Assembly: GCA_029287335.1 (NCBI GenBank)
Contig: JARFRI010000035.1
Span: 1-5,920, forward strand
Direction of reading: 5' to 3'
Source: Phycisphaera sp.
GTDB lineage: Bacteria; Planctomycetota; Phycisphaerae; Phycisphaerales; Phycisphaeraceae
DNA: 5,920 nt
The notes beneath the pieces were generated by a model, which saw only the letters and a program-made list of their open reading frames with translations, was not told where the DNA came from and searched no databases. Shown here piece after piece: positions 1 to 5,888 of the stretch (position 1 is its first letter; each line of letters opens with the position of its first letter). A program made the translations under genes and the position numbers.

Positions 1-1809
1 AAAGCCGACCGCGGGATCAAGGCGGGCCAGCAACAACTGGCCAAGGCCAAGACCCAGGCCGAGCGCGATGCGGCGAACGCCGAGATCAAGAAGTGGCAAG
101 ACAATCGCAAGGCTGGCGAAGCGGCGCTCAAAGAACGCACCGCCGCCTACGAACAGGCCAAGGCCAACGAACCCAAGCTCAAGCAGCAGGTCGCCCAAGC
201 CCAAGCCGATCTCGATAAGGCACAAGGCCGTGTCGTGCGATCGTTGGAGAGCCTGCGTCTGGATCGTGTGCTGGAAAGCGACCGGCTCGACAGCAAGCTC
301 GCGCAGTTTGCCGTGATGCATCACGCCACGCCGCACGGCCTGGCGCTGTTCGCGGAAAAAAGCGGCGAGCATAAGAAACTCATCGATCAACTGCTGCGCA
401 ACGACAAGCTGATGCTGCAGATGGTCTATGCCGGCGGCGCTCAGGACGGCCAGTACGGCCAAGCGGTGCAGATCTATAACGACATCCAAAAGGCCAGCTA
501 CAAGGCGAGCCTGGGCGTGTTCCATGAATTGGCCCTGGCGATTGCCCTGGAGCACGCGTCGCCGATCAAGCAGCAAAACGCCGAGGCCGCGACTGATGCG
601 CCCGAGTTTGTTGATCCGGTTGCTCGCTACCAGCACTTTGAAAAGGCGTACCTCGACAAGGAACTGGACCCGTACTTCGAGCAGCACAATGCTTGGGAGC
701 TGCGGTATGTGGTGGATGGTGGCGAGCCGAACGAGATCTTGTCGTGGGGTCGCGAGATGCTGCGGAACTATCGGCCGGACATGATCACGATGAAGGATGA
801 CCGGTGGCGATACGTCGCGCTGGTCCGCACCTGCGTCCGCTACGGCAGCCAAGAGAACAAGAACGACAAGCCCGAGCTGCAGTTCTTCCAGAACATCTTG
901 ATGAACGGCGGGATCTGCGGCCGACGCGCATTCTTCGGCCGATTCATCCTGCGATCCTTCGGCGTCCCAACGGTCGCCAAACCGCAGACAGGCCACGCGG
1001 CGCTGGCACGCTGGACACCCGACGGCTGGGTGCCTTGCCTGGGCGCGGGTTGGGGCACCGGCTGGGCACCGAGCCGGGAGATGGCCGCGACCGACTTCCT
1101 CGCCGTCACCCAGGCCCGCGAGTTGGATAGCTACATGCAGGTCCTGCGTGCCCAGTGGATCGGCGACCTCAACGGCGAGACACGCAAGCTCGGCTTCGAC
1201 ACCGGCAAACACCAGGCCGAGTTCTGGAACAGCGTCGCGCTGAATACCCAGAAGCAGCTCATCGAAACCGCAGGCAAGAAAGCACTCGACGCCGTGGGCG
1301 AAGAGCTCGGCGAAGCCAACGAGTCCAAGGTCAAATACCCCTTCGTCTCCGGCGAGGTCTCCGCGGAAGATCGCAAGATCAACGTCGATCAGGCCGGCGT
1401 GATCACCATTCCCGCCGCCGCGGCAACCAGCCCGGCCAAGAGCACCGGCAAGGTGTTGTTCCTGGATAGCTCGCTGGGCGGCAAGCAGATGCACTACTCC
1501 CGCAACGGCGGCGACACGGACGTCGTCTACACCTTCGACGCACCCGAAGCCGGCACCTATGCCCTGACCATGCGCGTCGCGGTCCCCGCCTGGAAGCAGA
1601 ACGTCAACCTCATCGTCAACGGCAAGGCAACGGCCGTCGAGTTGCCGCTCACCGTGGGCATGTGGGACACAACCCGTGCGATCAAAGTCGACCTGGTCAA
1701 AGGCAAAAACACCTTGACCCTGTCACGCAAGAACGTGAAGCAAGGCGTCGCGATCAAGGGCTTCACCGTCCGCGACTTCACACTGAGCCCAGTGGGCGGC
1801 CAGCAGTAA
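1..1809 (+). CDS. Transglutaminase-like protein with coiled coil and C-terminal carbohydrate-binding-like module (5' end outside window)
   Basis: The frame is open from base 1 to the TAA at 1807-1809, giving 602 visible residues; the true start lies upstream, and internal GTG or ATG codons near 235 should not be taken as the start. Residues 1 to about 80 are rich in Ala, Lys, Gln and Glu and look like a long coiled coil. The core around residues 300-355 resembles the transglutaminase-like/papain-like fold: GGICGRRAFFGRFILRSFGV carries the candidate nucleophile Cys306, and TGHAALARW carries the candidate His332. After DGWVPCLGAGW no Asp sits where the family's third catalytic residue is expected (Leu347 or Gly348 instead), so activity is uncertain. 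From about residue 485 a Gly- and Thr-rich, beta-strand-like segment (GGKQMHYSRNGGD, later VGMWDTTRAIKVDLVKGKNTL) resembles carbohydrate-binding or galactose-binding-like modules. From memory, this architecture recurs in planctomycetes. Location and substrate cannot be judged without the N-terminus. Confidence 0.8.
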   Translation, partial: KADRGIKAGQQQLAKAKTQAERDAANAEIKKWQDNRKAGEAALKERTAAYEQAKANEPKLKQQVAQAQADLDKAQGRVVRSLESLRLDRVLESDRLDSKLAQFAVMHHATPHGLALFAEKSGEHKKLIDQLLRNDKLMLQMVYAGGAQDGQYGQAVQIYNDIQKASYKASLGVFHELALAIALEHASPIKQQNAEAATDAPEFVDPVARYQHFEKAYLDKELDPYFEQHNAWELRYVVDGGEPNEILSWGREMLRNYRPDMITMKDDRWRYVALVRTCVRYGSQENKNDKPELQFFQNILMNGGICGRRAFFGRFILRSFGVPTVAKPQTGHAALARWTPDGWVPCLGAGWGTGWAPSREMAATDFLAVTQARELDSYMQVLRAQWIGDLNGETRKLGFDTGKHQAEFWNSVALNTQKQLIETAGKKALDAVGEELGEANESKVKYPFVSGEVSAEDRKINVDQAGVITIPAAAATSPAKSTGKVLFLDSSLGGKQMHYSRNGGDTDVVYTFDAPEAGTYALTMRVAVPAWKQNVNLIVNGKATAVELPLTVGMWDTTRAIKVDLVKGKNTLTLSRKNVKQGVAIKGFTVRDFTLSPVGGQQ

Positions 1810-1845
1810 AGCTGGGATAGAAGGTTTGCAAGAAGTCTATGCGCT

Positions 1846-1947
1846 GGGTGCCACACAACTGCCCGAAGGGCTGCTGTGTGCGAGTCGCACGGACTGTATA
1901 AAGAGTTGTTCGCACACAGCAGGCCTGCGGCCAGTTGTGTGGCACCC
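1846..1947. repeat. Long inverted repeat with a nested hairpin in each arm (REP/MITE-like element)
   Basis: Left arm 1846-1883 and right arm 1910-1947 are 38 nt each and pair with only three mismatches (1862/1931, 1866/1927, 1870/1923) around a 26-nt centre, 1884-1909. The outer ends read GGGTGCCACACAACTG and its exact complement. Each arm also folds on itself: GCCC-GAA-GGGC at 1861-1871 and GGCC-TGC-GGCC at 1922-1932. Two mismatches swap C-G for G-C inside these mini-hairpins, and the third is in their loops. The centre holds an odd palindrome, GTGCGA-G-TCGCAC (1878-1890), and a TATAAA box (1897-1902). It fills most of the gap between the first gene and the sulfatase. It could be a dispersed REP-like or MITE-like element, and could also stop transcription, although no U-tract follows. 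Confidence 0.85.
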
Positions 1948-1978
1948 GATCTCCTAACATTCAACGGCTTAAACCGAT

Positions 1979-1982
1979 GGAG
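1979..1982 (+). promoter_or_regulatory. Shine-Dalgarno site of the sulfatase gene
   Basis: GGAG lies 7 nt before the GTG at 1990. It decides the start, because the frame is open further upstream into the inverted repeat but those earlier start codons would encode a non-signal-like N-terminus. Confidence 0.65.
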
Positions 1983-1989
1983 CCTTATC

Positions 1990-3351
1990 GTGATCCGATG
2001 CCTCTGCTTACTACTCGTCCTGTCCGCTTCGCCGCATGCACTGGCGCAAGACGCGCCAATCCGCCCACTCGACGCAGCTCGTGACAAGCCCAACATCCTC
2101 ATCATCTTCACCGATGATCAGGGCTACGCCGACTTCGGCTGCTTTGGCTCGACGACGCACAAGACGCCTCGCATGGATGAGCTGGCACAACAGGGCACCA
2201 AGTACACCAGCTTCTATGCACAGGCCGTCTGCGGCCCATCGCGCTCGGCACTGCTCACCGGTCGATACCCGAACCGCAGCGGCGGCTGGGGCATGCCCGC
2301 CGACGAGATCACCTGGGCCGAGCTAATGCAGACCGCCGGCTACCAGACCGCAGCGATCGGCAAGTGGGACGTCTCCGACCGCCGAGCGATCCTGCCGCGC
2401 ATGCCGCTGGCCCAAGGCTTTGACTACTACTTCGGCGCGCTAGGTGCCAACGACAACGGCACCATCCATTACCACGAAAACAACGAGAAACACAGCAGCT
2501 CCGACGACATGGGCGCGATCACCAGGCTCTACACCGACAAGGCCATTGCCTACCTCAAAGAAAAACGCGACCCGGATAAGCCTTTCGCGCTGTATCTGTC
2601 ACACACGATGATGCACACCGACATCGACGCCTCGCCCAAGTTCCGTGGCACATCGGCCGGCGGGTTGTATGGCGACGTCGTCGAGGAGTTCGACTACGAG
2701 ACCGGCCGACTGCTGGACACGCTTGATGAATTAAAACTCACGGACAACACGCTGGTGATCTATACAACGGACAACGGCCCGTGGAACCAGATCGCCTACC
2801 GCGAGCGTGAGAAGGGCCACCCCGAGGGCGCGAAGTTCTGGGGCGACGCCGGGCCACTGCGCGCGGGCAAGGGCAGCAACTACGAAGCGGGGGTCAGAGT
2901 GCCGGCGATCATCCGCTGGCCGGGCAAAGTGAAAGCAGGGGCCGAGAGTGATGCGATCTTTGCCACGCTGGACTTCCTGCCAACCTTCGCGACGTTGTGC
3001 GGTTTTGAGGTGCCCAAGGATCGGCCGATCGATGGCGTGGATCAGACCGACCTGCTGCTAGGTAAAGATGCCGACGGCAATCGGAATACGTTTTACTACA
3101 CCTCCCAAGCGAATCGTAAGAAAAACACTTTTGCCGTCAACGGCATCCGCGTGGGCAAGTGGAAGTACCTCAAGGCCGAGCACGTGATCGGCGACTACGC
3201 CCAGGACAAGGATCGCGAGCAGGTCGAAGAGCTCTACGACCTCGAAGCCGACTTGAGCGAAACAACCAACCTGGCCAGTAAGCACCCCGAGATCGTCAAG
3301 CAACTCCGCGAGCAGATGGACACGTGGTGGCAAGCGGCATCAGGGCCGTAA
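1990..3351 (+). CDS. Secreted formylglycine-dependent sulfatase (S1 family)
   Basis: The product is 453 aa and should hydrolyse sulfate esters, probably on sulfated polysaccharides, outside the cytoplasm. The GTG start at 1990 has GGAG 7 nt upstream and gives a classic signal peptide, MIRCLCLLLVLSASPHALA, with likely cleavage before Gln20. Seen motifs are the metal-binding pair Asp42-Asp43 (IIFTDDQGYADFG); Cys81-Gly-Pro-Ser-Arg85, the CxPSR site where an activating enzyme converts Cys to formylglycine; Lys125 in GKW; His209 (HTMMHTD); Asp261-Asn262 (TTDNGP); and Lys294 (AGKGSNYEAGVRVP). These match the S1 sulfatase active-site set. One departure is Asp127 where the usual GKWH motif has His. 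The C-terminal LYDLEADLSETTNLA segment is also typical. No sulfatase-maturing enzyme is in the window. The gene ends just before an out-of-frame PEP-CTERM tail, so the natural C-terminus may be altered. The exact substrate cannot be read from sequence. Confidence 0.95.
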   Translation: MIRCLCLLLVLSASPHALAQDAPIRPLDAARDKPNILIIFTDDQGYADFGCFGSTTHKTPRMDELAQQGTKYTSFYAQAVCGPSRSALLTGRYPNRSGGWGMPADEITWAELMQTAGYQTAAIGKWDVSDRRAILPRMPLAQGFDYYFGALGANDNGTIHYHENNEKHSSSDDMGAITRLYTDKAIAYLKEKRDPDKPFALYLSHTMMHTDIDASPKFRGTSAGGLYGDVVEEFDYETGRLLDTLDELKLTDNTLVIYTTDNGPWNQIAYREREKGHPEGAKFWGDAGPLRAGKGSNYEAGVRVPAIIRWPGKVKAGAESDAIFATLDFLPTFATLCGFEVPKDRPIDGVDQTDLLLGKDADGNRNTFYYTSQANRKKNTFAVNGIRVGKWKYLKAEHVIGDYAQDKDREQVEELYDLEADLSETTNLASKHPEIVKQLREQMDTWWQAASGP

Positions 3352-3446
3352 CCCTCGACGATGCCCTCGCCGTCCCCGAGCCCGGCTCGCTCGCAATGCT
3401 CGGCCTCGGTGGCCTGCTGATCGCTTCCCGCCGACGTCGTGATTGA
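3345..3446 (+). pseudogene. Out-of-frame PEP-CTERM sorting tail following the sulfatase
   Basis: In the frame shifted by -1 from the sulfatase, the DNA across and after the sulfatase stop reads AVTLDDALAVPEPGS, then LAMLGLGGLLIA, then SRRRRD and a TGA at 3444-3446. This has all three parts of a PEP-CTERM signal: the VPEP motif, a hydrophobic helix and a basic cluster at the very end. PEP-CTERM tails are known to send exported proteins to an exosortase at the envelope. There is no convincing start codon or RBS of its own. A single-base change near the GGGCC at 3343-3347 would fuse it to the sulfatase after WWQAASG. The intrinsic terminator begins 26 nt after the TGA, as expected if this was the original gene end. 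Alternatives are a relic of another PEP-CTERM gene replaced by the sulfatase, a sequencing indel, or frameshifting. Confidence 0.75.
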
Positions 3447-3472
3447 TCGATTCGAACAAACCAAACAACTTG

Positions 3473-3504
3473 AAGGCCGCCCTGTTCGCAGGGCGGTTTT
3501 TTTT
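3473..3504 (+). terminator. Intrinsic terminator after the sulfatase/PEP-CTERM region
   Basis: A perfect 8-bp GC-rich stem, CCGCCCTG / CAGGGCGG (3477-3484 and 3489-3496) with a TTCG loop, is followed at once by eight T residues (3497-3504). The AAGG before the stem can extend pairing into the U-tract. It should end the sulfatase transcript and isolate it from the metallopeptidase gene. Confidence 0.93.
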
Positions 3505-3530
3505 GTTACCTCCCCCTCGCGTGATAGACT
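3503..3530 (+). promoter_or_regulatory. Candidate promoter giving a near-leaderless metallopeptidase mRNA
   Basis: TTGTTA (3503-3508) and TAGACT (3525-3530) are separated by 16 nt, and TG-A precedes the second box as in extended -10 promoters. Each box matches the sigma-70 consensus at 4 of 6 positions. The -10 box ends 8 nt before the ATG at 3539, so transcription would begin at or within a few bases of the start codon. No Shine-Dalgarno sequence precedes that ATG, which fits a leaderless message. The prediction rests on sequence pattern only. Confidence 0.45.
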
Positions 3531-3538
3531 TGCAACCC

Positions 3539-4585
3539 ATGCCTCCGCGTACGGCCAAGCCACCCAACGTTCCTTGGGCAAGGGACAAAGACGACACGCT
3601 CCTGGACCTGCGGTTCAAGGAGCTGGGGCTGTCGCTTGAGCGCTGCCCGGAGCTCGTCGCGGATGTCGATCGGCTTAACGACGAACTGGACGCCGCGGGG
3701 CTGTTGCGCTTTCGCCCGCACTGCTGGTTGTCCAGCGAATGGTTCTGCCCCGATGGCATCCCGGGCATCGCGCTGCCGTTCTATCTTGCCCACCCCAGAT
3801 TGATTCGGCTTGAGCAGTCGCAGATGCTGACGGTTGAAGGTGCCGCGCCGCGTCAGCGCAAGATGATCCTTAGGCACGAAGCGGGCCATGCGTTTTGCAA
3901 TGCGTATCGACTGCATCGCCGCAAGCGCTTCCGCGAGCTCTTCGGCTCGGTGAGTCAGAAATACCCCGAGGCTTACAAACCCAACCCCGCGTCGCGCGGT
4001 TACGTGACGCACCTGCCCGCTTGGTATGCCCAGGCCCACCCGGCCGAGGACTTCGCCGAGACCTTCGCCGTCTGGCTTACGCCAAAGCAGCGCTGGCGCA
4101 AGACGTACAAGGACTGGCCCAAGGCGATGCGCAAGCTCACGTTTGTCGATGAGGTCGCGGCCGAGTTAAGCGAACAGACCCCGCCGGTGCGCTCGCGCAA
4201 GAAGGTCGAGACGCTGGCCCAGCTCAGCACCACCCTCCGCGAGCACTACCGCAAGAAGCGTTGGTTCTACGGCGACACGTTCCCGGATTTTTATGACCGC
4301 GACCTCTTAAAACTCTTCAGCGCCGACCCGAAGTACGCCCACCGCCCGACGGCCGCATCCATGCTGCGCAGCTATCAGGCCGAGCTGCGCGAGACGGTTG
4401 CCCGATGGACCGGCACGCACGCGTACACGATCGACCAGGTCCTGCGCGACATGATCGACCGGTGTAAGGAATTGAAGCTGCGTTTGGCCGTGCCCATCCA
4501 CCAGGCCAAGCGCGACGCGACGCTGATGGTGACGGTGCAGACGATGAACTACATGCACGCCGGCCACCACCCGGTGGCGTTGTAA
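3539..4585 (+). CDS. Putative zinc metallopeptidase with HEAGH motif (gluzincin-like, resembles Peptidase_Mx)
   Basis: The product is 348 aa with no signal peptide or membrane segment, so probably cytoplasmic. ATG 3539 (MPPRTAKPP) is preferred: the frame is open further upstream, but an earlier start at 3443 would translate through the terminator hairpin. His113-Glu114-Ala-Gly-His117 is a zinc-binding HExxH site. About 50 residues later, HPAEDFAETFAVWL supplies the likely third ligand, Glu170 or Glu174. The ELFG segment after the helix and the HPxEDFAETFA block recall the 'putative zinc-binding metallopeptidase' family, although its N-terminal zinc ribbon is not visible; only scattered Cys occur (CPEL, PHCW, WFCPDG). 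The C-terminal third (about 225-348) is charged, contains RKKRWFYGDTFPDFYD, and has no function I recognise. The gene lies between a terminator and an ATP-grasp gene 171 bp downstream. The substrate is unknown. Confidence 0.82.
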   Translation: MPPRTAKPPNVPWARDKDDTLLDLRFKELGLSLERCPELVADVDRLNDELDAAGLLRFRPHCWLSSEWFCPDGIPGIALPFYLAHPRLIRLEQSQMLTVEGAAPRQRKMILRHEAGHAFCNAYRLHRRKRFRELFGSVSQKYPEAYKPNPASRGYVTHLPAWYAQAHPAEDFAETFAVWLTPKQRWRKTYKDWPKAMRKLTFVDEVAAELSEQTPPVRSRKKVETLAQLSTTLREHYRKKRWFYGDTFPDFYDRDLLKLFSADPKYAHRPTAASMLRSYQAELRETVARWTGTHAYTIDQVLRDMIDRCKELKLRLAVPIHQAKRDATLMVTVQTMNYMHAGHHPVAL

Positions 4586-4756
4586 AGCGATGCATGGCCT
4601 GCGTCTGATAACCGCTTGGCCGATCACTTGTTTCGCACTGTTTTGTCACGGCTTATCGGCCAGCCATGAACAAGCATCACATTCGTGCTTATCACGGCGA
4701 AACACCCGATTAAGGTGTTGTCTGTTGCCTCATTCCTCTAAGACCCCACGAGTAGC

Positions 4757-5788
4757 ATGCCACGCCGACACCGCATCCTGGTTCTTGTTCACCCCGACTG
4801 TGTCCCGCCGGACACGATCGAGGGGCTGTCCAATGAAGAGATGGCGCCGTTCAGGACCGAGTACGACGTCGTTGCGACGCTATCGAATATGGGCCATGAG
4901 ACCCGTGTCCTGGGTGTCGCGATGGACCTGGGCGAGATCCGTAAGGCGGTGCAGGACTTTAAGCCCTACGTCGTGTTCAACATGCTCGAGGAGTTCGCGG
5001 GCGTCGGCGTGTTCGATACGCATGTCGCGGCGTACCTCGAAGCGCTCCGCGTGCCCTACACCGGGTGCAACCCGCGCGGGCTCATGCTCGCGCACAACAA
5101 GGGCCTGGCCAAGATGGTCTGCCGATACCACCGCATCCCCGTGCCCGCGTTCCACGTCTTCCCGATCGGCCAGCGCAAGGTCATCCCGCCCAAACGCCTC
5201 ACCTACCCGATGATCGTCAAGTCGCTGACCGAAGAGGGCTCGGTCGGTATCAGCCAGGCCTCGATCGTCAACGACGTCGCGGCATTGCAAGAGCGCGTCA
5301 AGTTCATCCACCGCACCACCGCCACGGATGCGATCATCGAGCGCTACATCGACGGCCGAGAGATCTACGTCGGCGTCATCGGCAACCAACGCCTGCAGAC
5401 CCTGCCCATCTGGGAGATGGATTTCTCCGGTTTGCCTGAGCGTGCCCCGCGCATCGCCACTGGCAGGCTCAAGTGGGATGAGGACTACCAGCAGAAGATC
5501 AAGCTCAACACCGGCCCGGCACAGAACTTGCCGAACGGTCTGCAAATCGAGCTCCCGCGACTGGCCAAGCGGGCCTACCGCGCACTGCAGCTCTCCGGCT
5601 ACGCACGCATGGACTTCCGTGTCACCGATGAGGGCAAGGTCTACCTGCTCGAAGCCAACCCCAACCCGCAGCTGATGTATGGCGAGGACTTTGCCGAGTC
5701 GGCCGACAACGGGGGGATCAGCTACGAGCAGTTGATGACCCGGATCATCAGCCTGGGCCGACGCTATCGGCTGATCGGCCAGGCGTGA
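4757..5788 (+). CDS. ATP-grasp ligase, D-alanine-D-alanine ligase-like
   Basis: The product is 343 aa, about the length of D-Ala-D-Ala ligases, and is predicted to be a cytoplasmic ATP-dependent carboxylate-amine ligase that makes an acyl phosphate and then a peptide-like bond. The N-terminal region (1-100) is a Rossmann-like preATP-grasp domain starting RRHRILVLVHPD. VPYTGCNPRGLMLAHNK leads to Lys115. The ATP-binding core has YPMIVKSL (Lys155) and the glycine-rich loop EEGSVGIS (159-166). Glu195 (IIERYIDGREIYV) fits the adenine/ribose-binding strand. Asp286 (ARMDFRV), Glu299 and Asn301 (LLEANPNPQ) are the Mg-binding set, so the enzyme looks active. The usual Ddl N-terminal HGxxGEDG block is replaced by FNMLEEFAGVGVFDTH, which argues against a housekeeping Ddl. 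The start at ATG 4757 has only a weak GAG upstream. It shares orientation with the metallopeptidase gene; a common transcript is possible but the 171-bp gap leaves room for its own promoter. Confidence 0.88.
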   Translation: MPRRHRILVLVHPDCVPPDTIEGLSNEEMAPFRTEYDVVATLSNMGHETRVLGVAMDLGEIRKAVQDFKPYVVFNMLEEFAGVGVFDTHVAAYLEALRVPYTGCNPRGLMLAHNKGLAKMVCRYHRIPVPAFHVFPIGQRKVIPPKRLTYPMIVKSLTEEGSVGISQASIVNDVAALQERVKFIHRTTATDAIIERYIDGREIYVGVIGNQRLQTLPIWEMDFSGLPERAPRIATGRLKWDEDYQQKIKLNTGPAQNLPNGLQIELPRLAKRAYRALQLSGYARMDFRVTDEGKVYLLEANPNPQLMYGEDFAESADNGGISYEQLMTRIISLGRRYRLIGQA

Positions 5789-5796
5789 GGGGTGAA

Positions 5797-5888
5797 AAAC
5801 GCAGAAAAATAGAAGAACAGAAAATCAGAAAATCAACGCCTTGCTGACTTCATTTTCTGATTTTCTGCTTTTCTACGATGCTGCGTTT
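5797..5888. terminator. Long AT-rich inverted repeat, probable terminator after the ATP-grasp gene
   Basis: Arms 5797-5833 and 5852-5888 pair around an 18-nt loop. The inner 16 bp are perfect (CAGAAAATCAGAAAAT, itself a double CAGAAAAT). Further out come a short interrupted part, a TAGAA match, a mostly mismatched 5-nt bulge, and a perfect 8-bp outer base (AAACGCAG). One arm is almost all purines and the other almost all pyrimidines and T-rich. It starts 9 nt after the ATP-grasp stop, so a terminator role is likely, although there is no simple stem plus U-run. Its AT-rich content contrasts with the GC-rich genes, so it may be one copy of a dispersed repeat. Confidence 0.7.

Noticed and set aside
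1876..1989. Upstream extension of the sulfatase reading frame from GTG 1876
   Set aside because: It would begin inside the inverted repeat and place about 38 odd residues before a clear signal peptide, whereas GTG 1990 has GGAG at the right distance.
1557..2111. Open frame on the - strand of 184 codons
   Set aside because: It overlaps the end of the first gene, the inverted repeat and the sulfatase start. Its translation has no recognisable motif and reflects GC-rich antisense openness.
3443..3538. Upstream extension of the metallopeptidase frame
   Set aside because: It would be translated through the intrinsic terminator and encodes no family-like sequence; ATG 3539 is better.
4563..4578. 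GCCACC/GGTGGC hairpin at the end of the metallopeptidase gene
   Set aside because: It lies within the coding sequence and has no following U-tract, so it is not convincing as a terminator.
4617..4719. Short inverted repeats in the 171-bp gap (TGGCCGAT/ATCGGCCA at 4617-4662, AACACC/GGTGTT at 4701-4719) and weak promoter-like boxes
   Set aside because: The stems are only 6-8 bp, the first has a 30-nt loop, no U-tract follows, and no box pair has good spacing. Chance is a sufficient explanation.
4880..5545. Open frame on the - strand of 221 codons opposite the ATP-grasp gene
   Set aside because: The sense strand encodes all ATP-grasp motifs, while the antisense product is rich in D, V, R and A, typical of the mirror of a GC-rich gene.
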